NCBI GenBank assembly: GCA_018224455.1
Contig: JAGTUY010000364.1
Location: forward strand, 1 to 6,154
Reading direction: 5' to 3'
DNA: 6,154 bases
DNA from: Desulfosarcina sp.
GTDB taxonomy: Bacteria; Desulfobacterota; Desulfobacteria; Desulfobacterales; Desulfosarcinaceae
Shown here: piece by piece, positions 1 to 6,056 of the stretch
How positions within the stretch are numbered: position 1 is the stretch's first letter
Layout: every line of letters starts with the position of its first letter
Made by a program: the position numbers and the translations under genes
Notes under the pieces: generated by a model
The model's input: the letters and a program-made list of their open reading frames with translations, nothing else
The model's database searches: none
Told to the model about the DNA's origin: nothing

Positions 1-1
1 G

Positions 2-1021
2 AAGAAGGCTGAGGAAGCCGAGGCCGAGGCCGACAAGAAGGCTGCCGAGCAGGCCGCCGCTGAGAAGGCCGCTGCCGAGAAGGCCGCCGCCGAGAAAGCC
101 GCCGCCGAGAAAGCCGCCGCCGAGAAGGCCGCCGCCGAGAAGGCCGCCGCCGAGAAGGCCGCTGCCGAGAAGGCCGCTGCTGAGAAGGCCGCTGCCGAGA
201 AGGCCGCTGCTGAGAAGGCCGCTGCTGAGAAGGCGGAAGCCATCAAGAAAGCTGCCGCCCAGAAACCAGACGTAGCGGTTTCCTATGAATCGCCGCCAGC
301 GCAGGCGGCCAAGAAGCCATCGGATCCTGTTGACAACACCATCAAGATTTTCGCCGCCGGTATGGTGTTCCTCATTCTGCTGGTGATCGGCGGCAGCGCC
401 TCCAACTCCTTTAAATATTATCTGACCGAAAACCAGGGCGCACTGGAGGTCTGGAAAGGCAAATTTTCCCCCATCGGCAAAAAACTGGTCATCGCCCTGC
501 CCGGTGTCCTTGCTCCCGAAGAGATTCAAGCAACCTACCGCTCCGATGACGTCTATCCGATCGTGTTCCAGTATTACATCGACAAGGCCGACGCACTGCT
601 TGACGTTCAAGGGATACCCGATTTCGAAGGAATCAAGGCCACATTGAAAACTGCGCTCGAGTACGGGTCCACCAACGCCCTTCGTGCCGTGGCTTATCAG
701 CGCCTCGACACCATCGACCGGTTGATTCTCACCTACAAAGCCGATGTGGCCGCCAGCCGAGGAACCATCGATGGCCTGAAAGCCGCCATCGGATTTCTCA
801 ACGCGGCCGATAAATTGACCGCGGACAAGGTCCAGGAGGAGTTGATCGCCCGGACAATCACCACCCATGAAGCGGCGATCACCGCTCTGGAAGAACAGGC
901 GGCCGCTGAACAAGCCGCTGACGAGGCCAAGGCGGAAGCGGTTGCCGCCCAGCAGACGGAAGACACGCCTGAAGACGAGGGGTCCAGTGAAAACCCGCCA
1001 CCCGCCGGCGATCAGCATTAA
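2..1021 (+). CDS. Ala/Lys/Glu-rich single-pass membrane protein, 5'-truncated by window edge
   Basis: The frame is open from the window edge to the TAA at 1019-1021, giving 339 visible residues; the true start lies upstream. The Met at 362 falls inside the transmembrane helix, so it is not a sensible start. Order of parts: charged Ala-rich stretch and Glu-Lys-Ala-Ala-Ala repeat (residues about 1-83), a Pro/Lys linker, one hydrophobic helix (about 114-136, with FAAGMVFLILLVIGG), then a soluble domain of about 160 residues, a second Ala/Glu-rich helical stretch and an acidic Pro-rich tail (EDEGSSENPPPAGDQH). Lysines before the helix favour N-in topology, so the repeat would be cytoplasmic and the C-terminal domain extracytoplasmic. 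Automatic annotation might call it TolA-like because of composition, but TolA has its membrane anchor before the repeat, not after it. I do not recognise the C-terminal domain, and the function is unknown. Confidence 0.85.
   Translation, partial: KKAEEAEAEADKKAAEQAAAEKAAAEKAAAEKAAAEKAAAEKAAAEKAAAEKAAAEKAAAEKAAAEKAAAEKAAAEKAEAIKKAAAQKPDVAVSYESPPAQAAKKPSDPVDNTIKIFAAGMVFLILLVIGGSASNSFKYYLTENQGALEVWKGKFSPIGKKLVIALPGVLAPEEIQATYRSDDVYPIVFQYYIDKADALLDVQGIPDFEGIKATLKTALEYGSTNALRAVAYQRLDTIDRLILTYKADVAASRGTIDGLKAAIGFLNAADKLTADKVQEELIARTITTHEAAITALEEQAAAEQAADEAKAEAVAAQQTEDTPEDEGSSENPPPAGDQH
47..241 (+). repeat. 15-bp in-frame tandem repeat encoding Glu-Lys-Ala-Ala-Ala
   Basis: Thirteen consecutive 15-bp units. 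The first (47-61) reads EQAAA, the next eleven (62-226) all read EKAAA, and the last (227-241) reads EKAEA. The DNA units differ only at third positions (GCC/GCT, AAG/AAA), and neighbouring units share variants: AAA units sit at 92 and 107, and GCT-rich units cluster from 152 to 226. This is what expansion by local slippage or unequal exchange would leave. The peptide is predicted to be a highly charged helix with i/i+4 salt bridges, that is, a stable single helix or coiled coil acting as a spacer. Copy number could vary between strains, and short reads may collapse it. Confidence 0.95.
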
Positions 1022-1058
1022 TCGATTGCTAACACGTCATCCAGTTATTTCATAAATG

Positions 1059-1091
1059 GGGGGATCGCCTGACCCGTGCCGGCGAAGCCCC
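1059..1091 (+). terminator. candidate intrinsic terminator of the membrane-protein gene
   Basis: The hairpin begins 38 bases after the stop at 1021. GGGG (1059-1062) pairs with CCCC (1088-1091), there are two mismatches, then TCGCC (1065-1069) pairs with GGCGA (1081-1085) around an 11-base loop. It is followed by a T-rich but interrupted tract (TTATTTCATTTGTT). Position and orientation suit termination of the upstream plus-strand gene, but the stem is imperfect and the U-tract weak. Confidence 0.45.
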
Positions 1092-1130
1092 TTATTTCAT
1101 TTGTTACCATCATTTCCCTGCTGATGTGAA

Positions 1131-1156
1131 AAAGGTTGCCCATATCGGTAACCTTT
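1131..1156. terminator. hairpin between convergent genes, possible bidirectional terminator
   Basis: AAAGGTTGCC (1131-1140) pairs with GGTAACCTTT (1147-1156), a 10-bp stem with one G-T wobble and a 6-base loop (CATATC). A-rich sequence on the left (GAAAAAGG) and T at the right edge give a short U-run on either strand. It lies between the plus-strand gene ending at 1021 and the minus-strand FAH gene, where a two-way terminator would be expected. The U-runs partly belong to the stem, so efficiency is uncertain. Confidence 0.4.
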
Positions 1157-1334
1157 CTATCGGCAATTATTCTACATCCCAACGATTTCATTTGCTTTTA
1201 ATTATTATTTAAATCTTGGCATATCATGTGCTTTAAGCAAAAGCAGCGAAGGAAATCTGATTTATGCTCCAACCTAAGGGTTTTCTGGTATTCTTGGCAG
1301 GATGCAGAGGACCAAACCTGTTCCACTCTTTTTT

Positions 1335-1366
1335 TCGGGCAAGACCGTCCTCCGGGTCTTGCCCGA
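1335..1366. other. perfect 12-bp inverted repeat (strong hairpin), role unknown
   Basis: TCGGGCAAGACC (1335-1346) and GGTCTTGCCCGA (1355-1366) are exact reverse complements with an 8-base loop. On the minus strand it lies about 46 bases past the stop at 1412, a typical place for a 3' stem-loop. However, the T-run (1329-1335) is on the wrong side for a canonical intrinsic terminator on either strand: minus-strand RNA would have A after the stem, and plus-strand RNA would have only ATTTCATT. It may be an RNA-stabilising 3' hairpin or a protein-binding dyad. Apart from this and the two upstream hairpins, I see no supported gene in 1022-1411. Confidence 0.5.
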
Positions 1367-1411
1367 TTTCATTGGTAGCGGGCCATCCGATGGGATGACA
1401 TCCATACGGGC

Positions 1412-1540
1412 TTACCGGTCCAGCTGTTTTAACACCTGCTCGCGAAGCGACACCCCGATACCGGGCTGGAATTCCCAGCGGTTCAACGGCAGGCAATCGT
1501 AAAAGAGATCGGCGGTTTTTACCTGGCCGTCAGGCGTGTT
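1412..1540 (-). pseudogene. out-of-frame C-terminal extension of the FAH-family gene (apparent +1 frameshift)
   Basis: On the minus strand, one frame away from the FAH gene and overlapping its last codons, 42 sense codons run to a TAA at 1414-1412. They read as real protein: TPDGQVKTADLFYD, then CLPLNRWEF, then GIGVSLREQVLKQLDR at the end. The segment has no start codon and no ribosome-binding site; its frame is closed by a TAA inside the FAH 3' end. Removing one A from the AAAA at 1542-1539 would give ...VVDLN-TPDGQV... and fuse it to the FAH protein, making about 330 residues. What I see is coding-like sequence directly abutting the FAH stop. That it is the true C-terminus is inference. It could instead be a remnant of a separate gene. 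I do not recognise the segment's family. Confidence 0.45.
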
Positions 1541-2408
1541 TTAAATCGACAACCGGATTGTGCAAGCTTTCAAAACCCGAAATCCGGCAGGCCACTTGGT
1601 CTCCATGGCGGATGTGAACGGCTCCCGGCGTTCCGGTTGAGATGATATCGCCCGGCAAAAGGGTCATCACCTTAGAGTGGTAGGCAATCAGCACATCGGG
1701 TGTAAAAGTCATGTGATCAACCGTATTCTCAGCATGCACACGCCCATTGATAACCGTCGACACCTTCAGGCGCAGCACATCGTCGACCTCGTCAGGCGTG
1801 ACCAACTGCGGACCAAATGAAAAAAACGTGTCGAAACTTTTGCACATGGTCAGATAGCGTGGATTTTGGCGTAGAATATCCTCAGCCGTCATGTCCAGGA
1901 TGGTCGTGAAGCCTGCCACCACGTCCAGCCATTTCTCCCGGGGCACATCTTTGCACCGCCTGCCGATGACGATGCCCAACTCGGCTTCCGCGGTTGTCTT
2001 GTCAGAAAGCACCGGTATCTGAATGTCATCACCGGGCCCGATAATGGTTGTGTTCGGCTTCATGAAACTGGCCGGCGCCGATGTCGGCAAACTTTCGGAA
2101 AGATCATTGGCGTGCTCGCTGTAGTTGAGCCCGATGCCCCATATTTTAGGCGGATGCCGATACAGAGGGGCGTAAAGGCCCGGTTGGGCGCTGAAAAACA
2201 GATGTCCCCGCTCGTCCAACGCGTCGCTTCCCGTGTCCCGATACCAGGCGTTCAGCCTGGTAAGCCGCCCTGTCGTTAACAGCTGATCCATCGTTTCAGG
2301 CCATTGGCTCTCAAAGGCTTGGTTAAGATCCGCGATGCGAACCCATCCGTTTTTTCGACAGATCGCCAACTGCTCTTTTTCATCGACCCATATGGAAGAT
2401 AGTCGCAT
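1530..2408 (-). CDS. fumarylacetoacetate hydrolase (FAH) superfamily protein
   Basis: 292 residues, ATG start with GAGG four bases upstream on the minus strand. Residues 1-80 resemble the small N-terminal domain of the family; residues about 88-285 are the FAH catalytic fold. Visible family hallmarks: IGLNYSEHANDL with the catalytic-type His99, FMKP (115-118), the metal ligands Glu141 and Glu143 in AEAELGIVIG and Asp172 in ILDMTAED, Lys190 in KSFDTFFSFGP, and PGDIISTGTPGAV (252-264). Relatives hydrolyse or isomerise 2-oxo acids (fumarylacetoacetate, acylpyruvates, 2-oxohept-3-enedioate) or decarboxylate oxaloacetate, with Mg2+ or Mn2+, in the cytoplasm. The substrate cannot be told from the sequence, because no aromatic-degradation gene is adjacent. 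It is divergent from the small gene at 2814. The reading frame may be cut short at its 3' end (see the segment at 1412-1540). Confidence 0.9.
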   Translation of the reverse strand: MRLSSIWVDEKEQLAICRKNGWVRIADLNQAFESQWPETMDQLLTTGRLTRLNAWYRDTGSDALDERGHLFFSAQPGLYAPLYRHPPKIWGIGLNYSEHANDLSESLPTSAPASFMKPNTTIIGPGDDIQIPVLSDKTTAEAELGIVIGRRCKDVPREKWLDVVAGFTTILDMTAEDILRQNPRYLTMCKSFDTFFSFGPQLVTPDEVDDVLRLKVSTVINGRVHAENTVDHMTFTPDVLIAYHSKVMTLLPGDIISTGTPGAVHIRHGDQVACRISGFESLHNPVVDLKHA

Positions 2409-2534
2409 GCTGCCTCACGTTAATGATTGTCAAGGACGAAATCTATTGACTGCGGCATTCGTGGAATGGTTGACCTGTCTTTTTTTTTAAGCAATTTCGC
2501 TGCAGGAACAAGACCATCCCCCTCGCATCCGGGA

Positions 2535-2561
2535 TTGTCTGGGTAATTGGTGACATATAAT
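2535..2561 (+). promoter_or_regulatory. weak candidate sigma-70 promoter for the 93-residue gene
   Basis: A perfect TATAAT (2556-2561) is preceded at 15 bases by TTGTCT (2535-2540), a 4/6 match to the -35 consensus at a short spacing. It would leave a leader of about 245 bases before the ATG at 2814. The surrounding AT-richness makes chance matches likely. Confidence 0.25.
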
Positions 2562-2804
2562 TACACTATAAGATCAAATAATACTATTTACTTTTTTATA
2601 CAATCTTTCACTCTCGATAAAGCCGAAAAAAAATAACCTGCCGATAATATGTATATTTTAAACTTTTTTAGTTTCTGGCCCATGACTTGCTGAGTAAGAA
2701 AGCAATCCCTGGCCCAGCAGTGCACCCGCGCGGCAGCGTTCATGCCATATTTTTTTTCATCGATACTCTTTATCGAGCAAATGCCGGGTACAGAAGAGAG
2801 ATCT

Positions 2805-2808
2805 GGAG
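2805..2808 (+). promoter_or_regulatory. ribosome-binding site fixing the start at 2814
   Basis: GGAG in CTGGAGAAAGC lies five bases before the ATG at 2814. The in-frame upstream ATGs at 2742 and 2781 have no comparable purine-rich site, and the residues they would add (PYFFSSILFIEQ...) look unlike the rest of the protein. Confidence 0.65.
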
Positions 2809-2813
2809 AAAGC

Positions 2814-3095
2814 ATGCCGGAATATCTCAACAAAGGCAATAAAGCCTTACACCAGCAGACCACCACAGCCAACGAACGCTTGCAGAAGGCCCTTGCGGAG
2901 CGAGATCGGTTTCTGATTCGTCAACCGCACCTGCGTGCCTATCAGGCGGAAATAGATAGGGTTCTGGATAATTCAGGCAACCCTGAAGGCCGCATGGCTG
3001 TTTTGGGAATGCTGCTGCAGGGCAAGCTCCTCGACATGCAAAAGGAGCTCAATAAGCTGACCAAGATTCTCCAGCAACATTCCAATTTCCAGTAG
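2814..3095 (+). CDS. small conserved-looking helical protein, 93 residues, unknown function
   Basis: The start at 2814 is chosen on the GGAG site; the stop is TAG at 3093-3095. There is no signal peptide or membrane segment, so it is probably cytoplasmic. The protein looks entirely helical: residues 14-36 are a charged amphipathic helix, 37-50 read RQPHLRAYQAEIDRV, then a turn at DNSGNPEGR (52-60), then MAVLGMLLQGKLLDMQKEL (61-79) into a final Leu/Lys helix. The pattern of a PHL..YQ.EIDR segment, an Asn/Gly turn, then R-M-A-V-L-G followed by K-L-L resembles a small uncharacterised proteobacterial family I recall but cannot name. It converges on the SDR gene with a 59-base gap that contains a CCCCGGGG palindrome (3100-3107) but no clear terminator. 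A role as a small adaptor or regulator is possible but unsupported. Confidence 0.75.
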   Translation: MPEYLNKGNKALHQQTTTANERLQKALAERDRFLIRQPHLRAYQAEIDRVLDNSGNPEGRMAVLGMLLQGKLLDMQKELNKLTKILQQHSNFQ

Positions 3096-3154
3096 CTCAC
3101 CCCGGGGAAAACGCTGCAACGGCTGCGATGCGGTTGGGTTATTAAACGCCCCGG

Positions 3155-3946
3155 TTAAAGCAGCCCTCGATAGTTCCCACCATCCACCAAGATATTCTGG
3201 CCGGTAATGTAACGCGCCTGGACGCTGGCCAAGAAGGCAGCGGCAGCCCCGAAATCAGACGGGTCGCCGATGGTCTGGCTGGGATTGGCCGACATCATCT
3301 CATGGATGATCTCCTCGGGCGTCTTCTTCTCTTGATCCGCACGGAAAGCCGCCAATTGATCAATTCGCGATGTTTTGTGGGTGCCTGGAAGCAATGCATT
3401 GACGGTGATGCCATCGGGCGCCAGTTCCGTTGCAATCGTTTTCAAAAAACCAGTCAGCCCGGCACGGGCCATATTGGACAACAACAGCGTACCGATGGGT
3501 TGCTTGACCGAAATCGAGGTGACGGCGATGATCCGGCCCCAGCCGTTGGTTTTCATGGCCGGTGTGACGCCATGAATCAAGTGCACGGCACTCATCAAGG
3601 TCAGGTCGAGGGCCTTTTCGTATTCCTCGAGGGCAGTGCTGGCGTAGGTTCCCGGTGGAGGACCGCCGGCATTGGTCACCAGGATTTCCGGTTCTCCCAG
3701 AGCTTCTCGAACCTCTTCAAGCAGGCGGCGGATATCTTCAGCCTTGCTCATGTCGGCAGCCACCCCCAGCACTGCGGTTCCGGATTTTTTTGATATCTCT
3801 TCGGCGGCCTGTTTTGCTGCGGCACGGTCGCGGGAGCAGATCGCTACCCGGCACCCCTCGGCGGCCAGCTGCTCCGCGCAGCCCCGCCCCAATCCCCGGC
3901 TTGATGCCGTCACCAGAGCAATTTTACCATGTATTCCTAAATCCAT
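3155..3946 (-). CDS. SDR-fold protein, atypical BKR-like (annotated style: 3-oxoacyl-ACP reductase-like)
   Basis: 263 residues, normal SDR length, with an excellent ribosome-binding site. It has a Rossmann nucleotide-binding loop TASSRGLGRG (13-22; the usual TGxxxGxG first Gly is Ala), then CSRD (37-40) suggesting NADP preference, AADM (63-66), TNAGG (91-95), the catalytic-type Ser144 in AVTSIS, ELAPDGITVNALLPG (174-188) and the C-terminal GQNILVDGG (249-257). The Tyr-x-x-x-Lys motif is replaced by SNMAR (157-161), and the Asn of the catalytic tetrad by Thr116. This matches a known divergent BKR-like SDR subgroup that lacks a full tetrad, so a standard ketoreductase reaction should not be assumed. 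It is transcribed in the same direction as the ppc remnant upstream, 190 bases away, so probably as a separate unit. Confidence 0.9.
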   Translation of the reverse strand: MDLGIHGKIALVTASSRGLGRGCAEQLAAEGCRVAICSRDRAAAKQAAEEISKKSGTAVLGVAADMSKAEDIRRLLEEVREALGEPEILVTNAGGPPPGTYASTALEEYEKALDLTLMSAVHLIHGVTPAMKTNGWGRIIAVTSISVKQPIGTLLLSNMARAGLTGFLKTIATELAPDGITVNALLPGTHKTSRIDQLAAFRADQEKKTPEEIIHEMMSANPSQTIGDPSDFGAAAAFLASVQARYITGQNILVDGGNYRGLL

Positions 3947-3952
3947 TATACA

Positions 3953-3959
3953 CCTCCTT
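3953..3959 (-). promoter_or_regulatory. strong Shine-Dalgarno of the SDR gene
   Basis: On the minus strand AAGGAGG lies six bases before the ATG at 3946, a full match to the anti-SD core. It confirms the start. Confidence 0.85.
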
Positions 3960-4136
3960 GGTCAATATCTGTCCAGAAACGAGGAATTTTGGTCGAGATC
4001 AAGGGATTCTGGATGGCCAATGCCTGCCGAAGGTAAACACAATTTCTAAGGTGTCCAATCCTGCCGTCTGAAAACCGGCATGCTAACCCGGCTCGATCCA
4101 ATTCGTAAGACGTGGGTGGTTGGGAAAAACGGTAAA

Positions 4137-5687
4137 CTAGGCGGAATTTCTGCTGGCGTTGATATTGCCATACAGGGACCGCGCGACTATTTTTTCATAA
4201 AGCGGTTGGTGCACGGAACGCTTCTCGATGTTCTGCAACGCATACTGCTGGACGACCAATAGCGGCAAGACAATGCCTTCCCGGATCTCGATCGATTTTC
4301 TCGACACCGGCTCCTCTTCCATCAACACCCGGTAGCCAGAAATGAGCAAAACCATCTCTTTTGACAGGCGATATTCCTCAGCCAGCATGTTCCAGAAATC
4401 GGAGTAGACGGGATCCCCGGCAATATAGCCGGTCAGTTCGAAATAACATTTGGACAGCGCCATCATGCTGTTAAGCATCAGCGCCTTAAAAAATGGCACC
4501 TCGTTGAACAGTTGTTTTAGCTGATCTGTCTTGTCTTCCTCGACCAAGGTTTGGATGGCCGTGCCGATACCGTAGTAACCGGGAACATTTTGCTTTAATT
4601 GGCTCCATGACCCCACGAACGGGATCGCCCGGAGGTCGTTGAAATCCAGTTTTTCCTTGTCGCCTCTTTTGTACGGCCGGCTGCCGATATTGGTTTTGCC
4701 ATAATAGTTGAGCGTGCTTTTGTTTTCCAGGTAGGCAACAAACAGCTTGTGGTTTTTAAGGGCCGCGTACTTTTCAAAGCTTAAATGCGCCAATGTCTCG
4801 ATAAGTCGTCTTGCGTCGTCGGAAATCGTGTTTTTCTTTTCCAACAGTCTCGCGGACAGGCCGGCCGTAAGCAGCTGCTCGCAATGGTGCATAAAGTGCG
4901 CTTTGGACCCATACATGCTGGTAATCGTCTGGCCTTGAATGGTGAGTTCAATGGCATGATTGGCAATGTTCTTGCCATGTGAGGCATAGAAACGATGGGT
5001 TTTTCCTCCCCCTCGCGCGGGCGGACCGCCCCGGCCATCAAAGAAAATGGCCTTGATACCGTAGCGATCGCAAACCGCCGATAGCGTCTCTTTGGTTTTG
5101 TAGATCGACCAGTTGGCCTGCAGATACCCGCCGTCCTTGGTTCCGTCAGAAAAGCCCAGCATGAGGGTCTGTCTGTTCCGGCGTTGAACGATGTGAGCGC
5201 GGTATTCCGGCATATCGAAGAGCGCCTGCATGATGGTTCCGGCGTTTTTCATGCCTTCCATCGACTCGAACAGCGGTATGATATCGACCGGCAGGTCACT
5301 TTTTCCCCAGCCACACCACCTGAAAAGGCAGAACACAAACAAAACTGAAAAAATATCCTCGGCGTGACTGATGACATACCGGTTACACCCGGCTTCCCCG
5401 TTTTTGCGCTGGATGTGCTTGATCTGGACGATCGTTTGGATCGTATCCTTGACCAGTGCATCGTCAAACTGATCGGGATGAACGGAAATGTCTGCGTGCA
5501 CAAGCATGGCAATTGCTTCGGATGTTTCCAACTCATCCAGGCTATGACCAATCAGGTTCTCCTGTTTAAGGATGGCTTCGACGGCCTGTTTGTGGACGCC
5601 GTGGTTTTGCCTGATATCCAGAGCGGCGAAATGCGTCTTAAAAATATTGACTTTTGGCTTCGTCGAGGGGTATCGGTTTTTTGGCAT
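4137..5687 (-). pseudogene. ppc: phosphoenolpyruvate carboxylase, C-terminal half only (5'-truncated)
   Basis: 516 open codons. PEP carboxylase makes oxaloacetate from PEP and bicarbonate in the cytoplasm. Everything from the LDIRQ motif (23-27; Arg26 matches E. coli Arg396) to the C-terminal GNINASRNSA is present and uninterrupted: the metal ligands Glu141 (PLFESM) and Asp181 (LGFSDGTKDGGY), Lys184, FFDGRGGPPARGGGKTH with Arg219 and Arg225, IGSRP Arg337, RAIPFVGSWSQ Arg353, and the penultimate Asn514 of the allosteric site. The FDGRGGPPARGGG and GNINASRNSA forms are those of the Bacteroidetes-type enzyme. Length after Arg26 (490) matches E. coli (487 after Arg396). Missing is the N-terminal part, about 300 or more residues including the essential VLTAHPT histidine and the GGDRDGNP motif. 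The ATG at 5687 has no Shine-Dalgarno and lies within the out-of-frame part; family similarity begins near residue 13 (VNIF). As it stands it should not be catalytic. Confidence 0.88.
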
Positions 5688-5848
5688 TGATCAGTGATGT
5701 CAATCCCAGTTGCTGCAGGGTCAGATCGATTTGATCGATATCGTTTCGCGCAATCAATAACTGCTTTTAGAAATGCGTTCAGTCTTATGGAATTATTCAT
5801 CGGTTTCAATTTTTCGATCTTGCGGAGTAATGGTTCACCGAAATAATC
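5641..5848 (-). pseudogene. frameshifted coding remnants between the rhodanese start and ppc
   Basis: Two open segments lie in different frames on the minus strand. Segment one (5848-5765) reads DYFGEPLLRKIEKLKP then MNNSIRLNAFLK. Segment two (5766-5641) reads KQLLIARNDIDQIDLTLQQL, then GLTSLINAKKPIPLDEAK, then hits TAA. Both look like helical protein, not noise. Dropping one A from AAAA at 5768-5765 joins one to two. Dropping one A from AAAA at 5655-5652 joins two to ppc as ...PLDEAK-VNIFKTHFAALDIRQ, the expected approach to the LDIRQ motif. Dropping one T at the rhodanese TGA would also join the rhodanese frame to segment one. The joins are inference. That the region is ppc sequence is likely only for its 3' end. 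Confidence 0.5.
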
Positions 5849-6050
5849 AGATCTTCTGCTCCAGCATGGAACCCAGAGAAAGCAGACGGGCTTTTTCTTC
5901 ATCTGCGATTTGGCAGAGGATCTTTTCGTATGCCCCGGGTTGCCGACCATCCAAAAGGGTATAGGTGCCTTCGGGTTGGGATTCGACAAACGATTCCACC
6001 TGCTTGGTGTCCATATGCGTGAGAGGTGCAAACAGGTCTTTCCAGTGCAT
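5847..6050 (-). pseudogene. truncated rhodanese-like protein, 67 residues
   Basis: The start is convincing: ATG at 6050 after AGGAGGT. Residues 1-42 match the N-terminus of rhodanese-domain (sulfurtransferase) proteins: MHWKDLFAPLTHMDTKQ, then EGTYTLLDGRQPGAYEK, where the usual form is LLDVRQPGEYE. The next family elements (HIPGA, the active-site Cys loop, the C-terminal half) are absent. Instead residues 43-67 read ILCQIADEEKARLLSLGSML then EQKI and stop at TGA 5849-5847. That tail recalls a ferritin/rubrerythrin-type helix, which some anaerobe rhodanese proteins carry at their C-terminus, but with Arg where EExxH has His. An internal deletion of such a fusion gene is one explanation; a breakpoint leading into the ppc remnant is another. 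Without the Cys loop it cannot be a sulfurtransferase. Confidence 0.55.
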
Positions 6051-6056
6051 CGGTCA

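Larger units (their letters stand above)
2409..2813. promoter_or_regulatory. divergent AT-rich intergenic region
   Basis: These 405 bases separate the minus-strand FAH start (2408) from the plus-strand small gene (2814), so promoters for both should lie here. The stretch from about 2550 to 2670 is strikingly AT-rich with A and T runs and several -10-like hexamers on each strand. A run of nine T lies near 2480. I see no convincing gene, RNA or operator dyad. The open frames crossing it look like chance, including the in-frame extension upstream of 2814. Confidence 0.55.

Noticed and set aside
362..1021. A separate 219-residue gene starting at the Met at 362
   Set aside because: The frame continues open upstream to the window edge in strongly coding sequence, and this Met lies inside the transmembrane helix with no ribosome-binding site.
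1383..1403. Two adjoining 11-bp palindromes, CCATCCGATGG and GGATGACATCC
   Set aside because: Short, sharing the same repeated GATGG/CATCC words, and not placed near any promoter. Chance cannot be excluded.
1233..1502. Open frames on both strands in the intergenic stretch (87 and 66 codons)
   Set aside because: Composition is unlike protein, there are no ribosome-binding sites, and they cross the strong hairpin at 1335-1366. Part of the minus-strand one overlaps, in another frame, the more protein-like segment ending at 1412.
2588..2872. 94-codon minus-strand open frame
   Set aside because: It overlaps the small plus-strand gene antisense and runs through AT-rich intergenic DNA, with no start signal or recognisable motif.
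4062..4080. Small stem TGCCG/CGGCA downstream of ppc as a terminator
   Set aside because: Only five base pairs with a nine-base loop and no T-run on the minus strand.
4137..5687. A complete archaeal-type (about 500-residue) PEP carboxylase
   Set aside because: The length is similar, but the motifs (LDIRQ, GFSDGTKDGGY, GRGGPPARGGG, SRNSA) are those of the C-terminal half of the bacterial-type enzyme, not of the archaeal family.
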